A stretch of DNA of 64,000 nucleotides, taken from NCBI RefSeq assembly GCF_000585255.1, contig NZ_JANL01000015.1, positions 62,001-126,000 on the forward strand. Reading direction: 5' to 3'. The DNA comes from Alkalibacterium sp. AK22 (GTDB taxonomy: Bacteria > Bacillota > Bacilli > Lactobacillales > Carnobacteriaceae_A). This document shows, one piece after another, positions 55,225-63,593 of this stretch. Position 1 is the stretch's first letter; each line of letters starts with the position of its first letter. The position numbers and the translations under genes were made by a program. Below the pieces are notes generated by a model. The model made no database searches and had not been told where the DNA came from. It saw nothing but the letters and a program-made list of their open reading frames with translations.

Positions 55225-56163
55225 ATGTCAACAATTCTAGGGCATCACCACATCTCCATGCTGGTGAAGAATGCCAGAGAAACGGATCGGTTTTACAGAA
55301 AAATAATGGGTCTGAGACGGGTCAAAGTCACGGTCAACCAGGACGATCCATCCATGTATCACCTCTTTTACGGTGACCAGGTCGGAAATCCCGGCTCAGG
55401 ACTGACTTTTTTTGAAATGCCGAACATCGGGCGGACGCATCACGGGACAAATGCCATTACCCGCATCGGACTGATGGTCCCGACGGAAGAGAGCCTGAGT
55501 TACTGGAAAGCACGCTTTGAAGAAGCCGATGTTTATCACGGCAGCAGGACAACTTTCGCTCAACGTCCGGCGCTTAAATTCGAAGATCCGGATGGACTGA
55601 GACTGGTACTGGTGGTCGCTGGTGATGATGAAAAAGCAGACTTCCAGCCAGTGATTGCTTCTGAAGTGCCGGTTGAGCATCAAATCCGCGGCATGGGACC
55701 GATTGAAATCACGGTCAGAGATGGTGATCGCTTTTCTCATACGCTGACTGAACTGATGGGGTATAGACCTGTCTACAAAAATCAGATGGACAGTCTGTTT
55801 CAGACCGTCAATGCTGACAGTTACGGCGAAATACTGGTCAGGGAAGAGGACGGCCCCTTTGAACGTCCCGGAAGAGGCAGCGTGCACCACTTGGCCGTCC
55901 GGGTGAAAGAACCTGACGAGCTCACACACTGGGATCAGATGGCTAAGGACAATCACTTTGCCTCCTCAGGTCTTGTTGACCGCTATTATTTCGAAAGTCT
56001 GTATTTCCGTGAGTCTAACGGTATCCTGTTTGAGATCGCGACGGACGGTCCTGGATACAGTGTGGATCAGGATGTGGCACATCTCGGAGAAAAACTGGTA
56101 TTGCCGCCATTTCTGGAAGCCAGACGCAAAGAAATCGAGAGCCAGCTGACTCCTATCGATTGA
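55225..56163 (+). CDS. mhqO: ring-cleaving dioxygenase (MhqO-like, two VOC modules)
   Basis: 312-aa extradiol-type dioxygenase built of two vicinal-oxygen-chelate modules. Metal ligands are likely the His in GHHHISMLV (N-terminus) and SVHHLAVRV (residues about 212-220) and the Glu in LFEIATDGPGY. Acts on hydroquinone or catechol-like compounds in bacilli. ATG follows AAAGGAGG. Followed 66 nt later by an FMN reductase. Confidence 0.9.
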   Translation: MSTILGHHHISMLVKNARETDRFYRKIMGLRRVKVTVNQDDPSMYHLFYGDQVGNPGSGLTFFEMPNIGRTHHGTNAITRIGLMVPTEESLSYWKARFEEADVYHGSRTTFAQRPALKFEDPDGLRLVLVVAGDDEKADFQPVIASEVPVEHQIRGMGPIEITVRDGDRFSHTLTELMGYRPVYKNQMDSLFQTVNADSYGEILVREEDGPFERPGRGSVHHLAVRVKEPDELTHWDQMAKDNHFASSGLVDRYYFESLYFRESNGILFEIATDGPGYSVDQDVAHLGEKLVLPPFLEARRKEIESQLTPID

Positions 56164-56229
56164 CACTGGTCCTCTTATATATTTGACATAACCTATAAAA
56201 AATAAGTATATCAAAGGAGAAAATAAATC

Positions 56230-56802
56230 ATGACAAACAAACTGAACATTGGAATTATTTTAGGGAGTACAAGAGACGGCCGGGTTAGCCCGCAAGTTGG
56301 AAACTGGGTTAAGGAATTAGCCGACAGCCGAGACGATGCAAACTATCAGATTGTTGATATTATGGAATATCAGCTGCCCTTTCTAGGCACAACAGATGGG
56401 ACAGAGCCAGGCATTGCTGCCTGGAGTGAGAAAATCAACGAACTGGATGGCTTTGTCTTTATCGTGCAGGAATACAATCACGGTATGACTGGCGCGTTGA
56501 AAAATGCCATTGACCATCTGAGAGACGAGTGGCACGACAAGGCAGCCGGAATCGTCAGTTACGGATCGACCGGTGGTGCCAGAGCTGCCGAGCATCTGCG
56601 TGGTGTAATGGGTGAGCTGAAAGTGGCGGATGTCCGCGTGCACCCAACTCTGTCTCTCTTTACTGATTTTGAAAACTTCAGTGACTTCAAACCGGCTGAC
56701 ATGCATGAAGAAAATATTCATGCGATGCTGGATCAGGTCAGTGCCTGGAGTACTGCCCTCAGACCGATTCGAATCAGTGATGACGTCAATGTAGAAAAAT
56801 AA
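56230..56802 (+). CDS. NADPH-dependent FMN reductase family protein
   Basis: 190-aa flavodoxin-like reductase. GIILGSTRDGRVSPQVG binds the FMN phosphate, and VQEYNHGMTGALKNAIDHL is the conserved flavin-ring loop. Quinone or azo-compound reduction fits its place behind MarR and MhqO. AAAGGAG precedes the ATG. A strong terminator closes the operon. Confidence 0.9.
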   Translation: MTNKLNIGIILGSTRDGRVSPQVGNWVKELADSRDDANYQIVDIMEYQLPFLGTTDGTEPGIAAWSEKINELDGFVFIVQEYNHGMTGALKNAIDHLRDEWHDKAAGIVSYGSTGGARAAEHLRGVMGELKVADVRVHPTLSLFTDFENFSDFKPADMHEENIHAMLDQVSAWSTALRPIRISDDVNVEK

Positions 56803-56817
56803 GGTGACAGCAACAAG

Positions 56818-56852
56818 AAAGCAGGTTGGATTTTTCCGACCTGCTTTTTTTT
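56818..56852 (+). terminator. intrinsic terminator of the mhq-like operon
   Basis: AAAGCAGGTTGGA pairs with TCCGACCTGCTTT (one wobble) and runs into T residues. Confidence 0.9.
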
Positions 56853-57180
56853 GCTGTTCACTCCTTTTAAATAAATCATACCAGGTAGACAAGGAGGATA
56901 AAGGCTGAATTAAGAAGAAAATTAGATTGTTCAAGGGGAAAAGGGAAGCTGATTGCTTAATAAAATAAGGTTTTACACTCAAAAACTTTATAATTTTTTG
57001 AACCTTAAACAGAAACACTTGATTCACTTCGTGTTCGCTACTTTATATTCGAAATGTCTGATAAACTGAGTACTATGCGCGCCTGACACAGGGTGTAGCC
57101 CGTTTGGTCTACTGGATAGGAGTCAGCAGACCAGGGCAAGTTGGAGGTAAGTGGAGAGAGAATAGGGGAGAAGATGCTTT
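56853..57180. other. intergenic region before the DASS symporter
   Basis: About 330 nt, no gene. A hairpin GGTCTACTG / CAGCAGACC (57113-57140 approx.) lies 40 nt before the start codon and could influence translation; otherwise nothing recognised. Confidence 0.4.
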
Positions 57181-58605
57181 ATGAGAATTGACTTTAAGAA
57201 ACTGGGGATGGTTACCGGCCCCTTGTTGTTTGCCGTTATTTATTTTATCCCAGAACTGACGGGACTGGATGCCAGTCCGCGGGCTGTGCTGGCTGTTACA
57301 GCCTGGGTAGCAACTTGGTGGATTACAGAGGCGCTGCCGATACCCGCCACTTCACTGCTTCCGATTTTTCTGCTGCCGCTGACGGGTGGTGCCGACCAGG
57401 CTACCGCTTCAATGGCATACGGGAATCCGATTGTCTTTATGTACATGGGCGGCTTTACAATTGCTCTGGGCATCGAAAAGTGGGACCTACACAAGCGAAT
57501 CGCCATGAGCATCATTGCCTTGCTGGGAACCAGCAGCAGTCGTATCATTATGGGCGTTGGTCTGGCCACAGCCTTTCTGTCAATGTGGATTTCCAATGCG
57601 GCCACCGCTTTGATGATGTTGCCGATTGCCCTGGCTCTGATTAAGGAGATCAGAGAAAAAGAGTTTTTAAATGAAGATTCCTTTCAGAAATTTGCCAAAG
57701 GTCTGCTGCTAACCGTGGCCTACTCGGCATCCATTGGAGGCCTGGCGACGATTGTTGGTTCTGTACCCAATGCTGCTTTAGTGGCAGTGGCTTCCAATAT
57801 GCTGGGACAGACCATCACCTTTGCCGACTGGTTTACTTTTGGTATCATCGTCACCCTGATTCTGCTGGTGGTCCTGTATGTGTATATCACAAAAATCAAG
57901 TTTAAAGTAGAGGATGAAGGAGAGATTTCATCTGAATTTGCCAGAGAACAGCTGAAGGAACTGGGGCCAATGTCGACCGAGGAAAAATATGTGCTGACCA
58001 TCTTTTCCCTTACCGGCCTGCTCTGGATCTTCGGCGGATTTTTGCCCTTTGAACTCTCGGATACGACGATATCCATGCTTGGAGCAACCACGCTCTTTGT
58101 GATTCCAAATACCAAAGGTGGCCGTCTGCTCGACTGGTTTGACATGAAAGGCCTGTCCTGGGGCCTACTCCTTCTTTTCGGGGGCGGGCTGTCTCTGGCC
58201 GCTGCCTTTGAGTCTTCCGGCCTGACGGTCTGGTTCGGCGAGATCCTGTCCAACCTGGACCGGTTCAACTATCTGCTGATCCTGATCATTCTGACCGCTA
58301 CGGTACTGTTTATGACAGAGATCATGTCCAATACAGCTGTTTCCAATATGCTGATGCCGATCAGTGTCGGCCTGGCTGCGGGAATTGGTGTGGAGCCATA
58401 CGGGATCATGGCTGTTGTGGCTCTAGCCTCGTCCTGTGCCTTCATGCTGCCGATATCGACACCGCCGAATGCAGCAGTGTTCGGTGCGGACCTGCTAGAT
58501 ATCGAAGATATGATGAAAGCCGGCTTTTGGATGAACATGGTCGGGATTGTTGTTATCGTTTTTGCCGTTTATGTTCTCCAGCCTGTCTTGCTGAGCTTTG
58601 GATAA
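57181..58605 (+). CDS. DASS/SLC13 family sodium-dependent anion symporter
   Basis: 474-aa membrane protein with about 12 helices. WITEALPIPATSLLPIFLLP and the two SNT/SNA signatures (MWISNAATALMMLPIA; MTEIMSNTAVSNMLMPI) are family markers, as is CAFMLPISTPPNAAVFG near the C-terminus. Likely substrates are C4-dicarboxylates, citrate or sulfate. ATG follows a weak AGGGGAG site. Bidirectional terminator behind it. Confidence 0.9.
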   Translation: MRIDFKKLGMVTGPLLFAVIYFIPELTGLDASPRAVLAVTAWVATWWITEALPIPATSLLPIFLLPLTGGADQATASMAYGNPIVFMYMGGFTIALGIEKWDLHKRIAMSIIALLGTSSSRIIMGVGLATAFLSMWISNAATALMMLPIALALIKEIREKEFLNEDSFQKFAKGLLLTVAYSASIGGLATIVGSVPNAALVAVASNMLGQTITFADWFTFGIIVTLILLVVLYVYITKIKFKVEDEGEISSEFAREQLKELGPMSTEEKYVLTIFSLTGLLWIFGGFLPFELSDTTISMLGATTLFVIPNTKGGRLLDWFDMKGLSWGLLLLFGGGLSLAAAFESSGLTVWFGEILSNLDRFNYLLILIILTATVLFMTEIMSNTAVSNMLMPISVGLAAGIGVEPYGIMAVVALASSCAFMLPISTPPNAAVFGADLLDIEDMMKAGFWMNMVGIVVIVFAVYVLQPVLLSFG

Positions 58606-58617
58606 ACGGGATAGCTC

Positions 58618-58655
58618 AAAAAAACAGTGCCCCCCGAATGAGGCACTGTTTTTTT
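58618..58655. terminator. bidirectional intrinsic terminator
   Basis: AAAAAAACAGTGCC pairs with GGCACTGTTTTTTT; serves the DASS gene and, from the other side, the leftward alcohol dehydrogenase gene. Confidence 0.9.
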
Positions 58656-58782
58656 ATAGACGGAAGACTTGACGCATCGAATGGGATGCAAGGAGGGACT
58701 AGCCTCTTGCTCAGCAGACAAGGCTCTTTCTGAAGTCAGTTGGCTGAATTTCGGACAGTTAATCAGCTGGGTTTCCTCCTGG

Positions 58783-59871
58783 TCAAAATGACGAAATAGA
58801 AACGTCGAGAGCTTCCAGATAATGCATGGATTCAAGGATGATATCCGGAGTGGCATCGGGAACAGCAAGGGTGAAGGTTTCATTGGAGCTAGAAGCAAAA
58901 TCAGCAATGGCTTTCATTTTTCCATTCAGACCATCATGGACCCCAAAGGCTTCCAGCTTATGGGGGAAACCGCAGGATGCGTAGAAGGATTGAAGTTGAC
59001 GGACTTCATCTGTATTGCCTGCAGCGGCCAGCTGTACCAGGATACCGTAAGCGACTTTGATTCCATGTTCAAAAGTGTGAGTTTCCTTGACTAAAGACAT
59101 GCCGTTATGGACCGCGTGGGCACCTGCCATGCGTCCATATTCACCGGCAAAGCCGCCGACTGTGCCGGCAACGGCGATGATTGCTTCGACCACCCGTTCA
59201 AAAGCAGGGGTGATCCTCTGCTCTTCTAGACTTCGGATAGCTTCCTGGCTGTCTGAAAGCAGGATATCCCGAGTCACTTCGGCTGTTTGGAGGCCCACAG
59301 AAACCATGGCCGGTAGCGGACCATCCAGGTGTTGGGTGATCCCTTCCGCTTCATACCACTTAGCCAGCGTATCTCCGATTCCGCCCAGCAGGTAAGCCTT
59401 GGGCGACTCGACCAGAAGGGACAGGTCCAGCAGACAGAGAAAAGCAGCCTGGGTGTAGTAATCCACCGATTTAAACGTATGATCAGGATGATAGACAGCT
59501 GATACAGGGGTATAGGCCGCGCAAGTGCCCAGAACGGTCGGGACCATCACATACTGGACGCCCAGTAATTCGGCAGTCCCCTTAGCTGTATCCAGAGCTT
59601 TGCCTCCACCGATGCCAATCACACAGTCGCTGTCTTTAGCCATAGCGGCCAGGCGGGCCATGTCTTCATTGGAAGCGGTCCGGTCATAGCAAAGAACCGG
59701 GCAGGTCAAAGCTCCCGGATAGTGTTTCAAGAAAGCGGCGTAAGACTGCTCGCCGGTAATGATGACCGGTTTCTTGAAATGAGCGACTTTCTCATCCAAA
59801 TAGGACAAAGCTCCTGGCTGACAGATGTACTGATCGGGACCACTTCTAACGACTTGACTTAATTTCATCAT
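58783..59871 (-). CDS. iron-containing alcohol dehydrogenase family protein (GldA/YbdH-like)
   Basis: 362-aa group III dehydrogenase. Nucleotide-binding GIGGGKALDTAK at residues about 88-99; metal ligands in GGIGDTLAKWYE (Asp), GAHAVHNGM (His) and THTFEHGIK (His). Closer in appearance to glycerol dehydrogenase and hydroxycarboxylate dehydrogenase HcxA than to long alcohol dehydrogenases. ATG at 59871 follows AAAGTGGG. It follows the BASS transporter gene by 64 nt on the same strand, so the transporter may import its substrate. Confidence 0.88.
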   Translation of the reverse strand: MMKLSQVVRSGPDQYICQPGALSYLDEKVAHFKKPVIITGEQSYAAFLKHYPGALTCPVLCYDRTASNEDMARLAAMAKDSDCVIGIGGGKALDTAKGTAELLGVQYVMVPTVLGTCAAYTPVSAVYHPDHTFKSVDYYTQAAFLCLLDLSLLVESPKAYLLGGIGDTLAKWYEAEGITQHLDGPLPAMVSVGLQTAEVTRDILLSDSQEAIRSLEEQRITPAFERVVEAIIAVAGTVGGFAGEYGRMAGAHAVHNGMSLVKETHTFEHGIKVAYGILVQLAAAGNTDEVRQLQSFYASCGFPHKLEAFGVHDGLNGKMKAIADFASSSNETFTLAVPDATPDIILESMHYLEALDVSISSF

Positions 59872-59934
59872 AAAACCCACTTTCTATTATTTTGACTGCT
59901 TTAAAGGTAATTGCTCTTGATTGAAATAAGTGTT

Positions 59935-60909
59935 TCAGGCACTTGCCGGATTTGGTGTTTCGGCAGCTGCAAGCTGACTTTCTTTTCGGTCCTTTTTCCG
60001 GCAAAAGCTGGCATAAATCGTCCCGAATAGGGTATGGACGATGGCTCCTGCGGCGGCGGCTAAAGCGGTAGCGGGTGAGAAGTGAGCTAGACCCAGACTG
60101 GCAGCCAGCCCGGTATTTTGCAGTCCGACTTCGATTGCAACCGAACGGGTCGTTGCCGTGTCACGCTTCAAGAGGCCGCACACCAGATAGCTGATGCCGT
60201 AGCCGCTGAGATTATGGAGCCAGACAGCCAGGAAGATGACCGGACCGGTACTCAGCAGGTTACCCTGGTTGACCGATACAGTGGCTCCCAAAACGACCAG
60301 TACGGCCAGAGAGGACAGGGTTGGTAAAAATGTTTCCACTTTGGCTGTGCGTTCACCGAGTCCTTTACTGATCAGCAGGCCCAGGAGAACAGGGACGAGG
60401 ACGACTTGTATAATCGAGAAAAACAGAGTCCAGAAATCGACACTCAAGTAGGCGCCACCGTATAGGGACAGCATGGCCGGAGCCAGAAAAGGAGCCAGCA
60501 GAGTCGAAACAGAGGTCGCACTGATTGATAGCGGCAGATCCCCGTTGGCCAAGTAGGCAATCACATTAGAGGATGTGCCGCCAGGGACACTACCGACCAG
60601 GATGAGCCCGATCGCTATCTCAGCGGGCAACTGGAACAGCCGGGCAAGAAGGAAGGCGGACAGCGGCATGAACAGGTACTGGGCAAAAACAACGATAAAG
60701 ACCTGCCAGGGCTTTTTCATGACCGCGCTAAAATCCGCCGGCTTCATGGTGAGGCCCATGGTGAACATGATGAACTGCAGAACATACGTAGTGTAGCCGG
60801 ATGCCCACAAAAAGCTTATCGGGAAGAACAAAGAGACTGCAGCGACAGCCACCACAATCCAGGAAAGATACTGTGTAAATGTCTGATTAACTTTTTCGAA
60901 TACGTGCAT
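59935..60909 (-). CDS. bile acid:sodium symporter (BASS) family transporter
   Basis: 324-aa membrane protein with about nine helices. GSVPGGTSSNVIAYLANGDL near residue 110 and VALEVGLQNTGLAASLGL-type sequence (here SVAIEVGLQNTGLAAS) are the two crossover motifs of the family. Bacterial members carry diverse organic acids, including pantothenate precursors. ATG follows AAGGGGTATG. Preceded by a 300-nt leader with an attenuator, so expression is probably controlled by premature termination. Confidence 0.92.
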   Translation of the reverse strand: MHVFEKVNQTFTQYLSWIVVAVAAVSLFFPISFLWASGYTTYVLQFIMFTMGLTMKPADFSAVMKKPWQVFIVVFAQYLFMPLSAFLLARLFQLPAEIAIGLILVGSVPGGTSSNVIAYLANGDLPLSISATSVSTLLAPFLAPAMLSLYGGAYLSVDFWTLFFSIIQVVLVPVLLGLLISKGLGERTAKVETFLPTLSSLAVLVVLGATVSVNQGNLLSTGPVIFLAVWLHNLSGYGISYLVCGLLKRDTATTRSVAIEVGLQNTGLAASLGLAHFSPATALAAAAGAIVHTLFGTIYASFCRKKDRKESQLAAAETPNPASA

Positions 60910-61010
60910 AAAACATACCCCTTTTTTATGAATGAGTGTAAAATCTGTCTACGTGTGGTGACTCAAAACTCCTTTCCAGTCGAACAGCTAGACCCGAGGT
61001 TAAAGAATAG

Positions 61011-61247
61011 AAAAAGGCCTCCCATTCTATAAATAAAGAATGGGAGGCCTTGGTCCCATTCATAAGCAATCATGAATAGGACTTCAACATCTGCATAAAA
61101 AGCGGCAGTGTCAAGTCCTCGAAATAATAATGAGAATGATGTGCTTAAAGGATTGCTTAGTCATGGGAGACCCTCTTTCAGTGGATTGATTGAGCTGTCT
61201 TTCAAGTGATTAGGTTAAATAATACATAAAATAAAATGAGAAAACAA
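61011..61247 (-). promoter_or_regulatory. promoter and structured leader with terminator/antiterminator switch (candidate riboswitch)
   Basis: On the minus strand: promoter TTGTTT-17 nt-TATTAT (61247-61219), then about 170 nt of leader. It contains hairpin GGACTT/AAGTCC (61118-61079), hairpin ATTCAT/ATGAAT (61077-61058), antiterminator GAATGGGA/TCCCATTC (61061-61038), and a terminator GGCCTCCCATTCT / AGAATGGGAGGCC (61049-61016) followed by TTTTTC. The three last structures share bases and exclude one another. The BASS gene begins 102 nt later. No known riboswitch consensus was recognised; TGGGACC resembles a T-box core, but the rest of a T-box is missing. Confidence 0.7.
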
Positions 61248-61362
61248 GGAGTTTATTCTCATTTATTCAAAAAAATGGAATAAAGTCCGCTGAAGTTTGC
61301 TGCAAAGGGAGATTGAAACAGCATTCCCCTGTGCTAGTGCAGAAAAAAAGAGCGGACCCTCT

Positions 61363-61740
61363 TTACAGTGAGCGGATCAGTTCAATCGGGACAGATTCCC
61401 CGTTGATTGTAATGTCCAAAGTGTCATGTTCAGACCCGAGAGTCAGATAGTAGGTATAGTAGTAAAGGTCTGTATCATCGGATGAGAGTTGTTCAGATTC
61501 ACTCAAATGAATGGTCAGCTTGTTTTCTTCGCTTTCAAGTTGAGCTGTCACTCTCTTTCGGGACTGATAAACCAGGTAGCCCTCTCGGCTGCCAGAACTG
61601 TAGTACTGCATAGACAAATCTGTTTCGCTCCATTCCTCTGCTGTTTCAGCCATAGGCTGGACTTCCTGAAGCCGGGCCCCTTCAGCTCCACAGGCAAAAA
61701 GAAACAGGGCAGTCAAAAGCAAGCCGGTCAGTTTTATCAA
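61363..61740 (-). CDS. small predicted lipoprotein
   Basis: 125-aa secreted lipoprotein: signal sequence IKLTGLLLTALFLFACG with lipobox LFAC, then a hydrophilic beta-rich domain with several Tyr residues (LYYYTYYLTLG). TTG at 61740 is chosen because AAAGGATGG is 7 nt upstream; a GTG seven codons earlier is possible. Not recognised. Divergent from a second, decayed lipoprotein gene 285 nt away. Confidence 0.75.
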   Translation of the reverse strand: MIKLTGLLLTALFLFACGAEGARLQEVQPMAETAEEWSETDLSMQYYSSGSREGYLVYQSRKRVTAQLESEENKLTIHLSESEQLSSDDTDLYYYTYYLTLGSEHDTLDITINGESVPIELIRSL

Positions 61741-62025
61741 GAGTATCCATCCTTTCTGCACTTTTATGGTCCAAACGTTTTATGTAAGAATTATAACGAA
61801 CGGCTTTTCAGCCTTCAAACGATAAGGCTCGTTATCATAGGTGGAAGCAGAGGCTGTAAAATAAGTCTGTATAAGCGAAAAAGCAGACAGGGCATAAAGA
61901 GTAATGAGCGGTTTATGGTTGCTGAGTATGATAAAATAATACAAAATCGAGTGTCGTTAAACAAGGTTTACTGCCGATTGTGAGCGGGCAGCTATTTTTA
62001 TAGTGATCAGTGAGGGGACAACAAA

Positions 62026-62512
62026 ATGAAGCATGTAAGAGCAGAGTGGATTATTTTGACACTCAGCCTGACTCTTTTTGGCTGTAGAGGTGAGGTTGAC
62101 TCCTCGAACAGTCAAGTGACGGAAGAGACCGAAGGATCTGTACCAGCCCTCTCTTCAGAAGGACTGTACTTAGAACCTCTGGCAGTCAGTGTGCAGGCAG
62201 GGGGAGGAGGTCATCCGTCCAGTGTTAGGAACGTCCAGTTGGTCGGTGAAGTATGATAATGGGACAGTTGTGGCTATCGAAGTGGATGCAGCGGCCCCAC
62301 CTGAACTGACCTCCCGAATGGAACCGGCAGAAGTGGAAGCCGGTTCCTCTTTTGAGCTGTTTTTTGAAGAAGAGCCGGACCACTACCATGTGCGAATATG
62401 GGAGGGGACGGAAGCATTCGAGTGGACCAGAGAAGAGGGTGCAGTTTATGAAGTTTTGGCTTACTAGGAGCAGGGAGAAGTCAGCTATACTTTTTCGGTA
62501 AAAATCAAATAA
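62026..62512 (+). pseudogene. decayed lipoprotein gene (frameshift plus nonsense codon)
   Basis: The first frame (62026-62256) encodes a lipoprotein start with lipobox TLFGC and then leaves frame. Removing one G from the GGGGG run near 62200 joins it to the second frame, giving GEEVIRPVLGTSSWSVKYD and on to VYEVLAY. There a TAG (62465-62467) stands where Trp is expected, and the frame continues EQGEVSYTFSVKIK to a TAA. The rebuilt protein of about 160 aa resembles YhfM-like Bacillota lipoproteins ending in a WEQG segment. Two independent lesions mean it is inactive unless there are sequencing errors. Confidence 0.75.
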
Positions 62513-62602
62513 GCAAAAAAACAGGAAAGGGGTCAATAGAAACAAGGCTTGAATGCTGTGTATGGAGGCCTAGAGGCAAGGATGCATCAACCTAATGAAA
62601 GC

Positions 62603-63352
62603 TTATTTTTCCAGCCAGCGGAAGGCCCGCTTCAGTTCAGCGGTTCCATCCGTGTCGTACCACCGGCCGTGAGCTAGGATGATTTTTTCCGGCTGCCAGT
62701 GAAGCATCTGCTGGTAGCACCGAAAAGCTTCCTGCCTGCGTCCTTTGAACGTTGCGCGCAGGTCAACAGGTGTTTTCCCGTCCGGATCAGCGGTCCCAGC
62801 CAGCTTATATAGCCCCTTGTAAAAGCGGCTGGTTGTTTTTTTTGGCTCAAAGTTTTCGATAAGATCGGTTAAAATCAGTGTTTGGCTGCTTTTATGGAAA
62901 AAGACGACTTCCTCCAGTACCCGGCTACCTTTAAATATTAGCTGACCGATGTCTTCTGACCATAAGGAAGGGGCGTGGTCTTCCAGTGCCCGGTCGAAAC
63001 TGACGGGGATGTTCTGGGAGGCGGCCCGCTTTTCTACCCCCGGGCTAGACCAGGCCAGAGCTTCTGGATAGCGCTTTTTCCACTCGGGAATATAGGCATA
63101 GTGAAGTTTATTAGGCGAAATGAGATGCCTGACCTCACCGAGCGCGTCAATGGCGTCAAACAGACTGGCTTCCGGCTTGATGGGAGAGTGGATCCACAAG
63201 CTCTGATCTGTGAGTCTAATCACGGTCATGCGGGTCGAAAAAGGCACACCCAGACCGGCGACGTGCATACGGATCATTCCGCCGTCGACAATCCACAAAT
63301 CTGCAGCAACCGGCTTCAAAGTATTGAGAGGATCATATAAAGGGGTGGACAT
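62603..63352 (-). CDS. DUF4336 domain-containing protein
   Basis: 249-aa protein of DUF4336, a family related to metallo-beta-lactamase folds but lacking the HxHxDH motif. N-terminal LWIVDGGMIRM, HLISPNKLHYAYIPEWKKRYP and the C-terminal WQPEKIILAHGRWYD are family landmarks. ATG follows AAAGAAGG. Function unknown. Monocistronic, transcribed leftward. Confidence 0.85.
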   Translation of the reverse strand: MSTPLYDPLNTLKPVAADLWIVDGGMIRMHVAGLGVPFSTRMTVIRLTDQSLWIHSPIKPEASLFDAIDALGEVRHLISPNKLHYAYIPEWKKRYPEALAWSSPGVEKRAASQNIPVSFDRALEDHAPSLWSEDIGQLIFKGSRVLEEVVFFHKSSQTLILTDLIENFEPKKTTSRFYKGLYKLAGTADPDGKTPVDLRATFKGRRQEAFRCYQQMLHWQPEKIILAHGRWYDTDGTAELKRAFRWLEK

Positions 63353-63593
63353 AGCTGAACCTTCTTTCTATAGGAATAGGTGTATTCAGTTTACCACTGT
63401 CGAGATCCTAATACTGCATGATATCCTGGGACTATTTATTGGCTATTTCAAGTGATCCGAGAGATAATTTTTGTACCATCTGGAGGAATAGAGTAGGGTG
63501 GATGAAAAGAGAGTGAAACATTTGGATCAGAGGAGTTACTGAAACGCCTGACTCATTGCTGAGGGGTTAAAGGCAGAAAGGGGAGGAACAACT

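Noticed and set aside
61011..61080. Classical T-box leader
   Set aside because: TGGGACC resembles the UGGNACC core, but the GCG extension, Stem I motifs and a specifier loop were not found, and the gene is not amino-acid or tRNA related.
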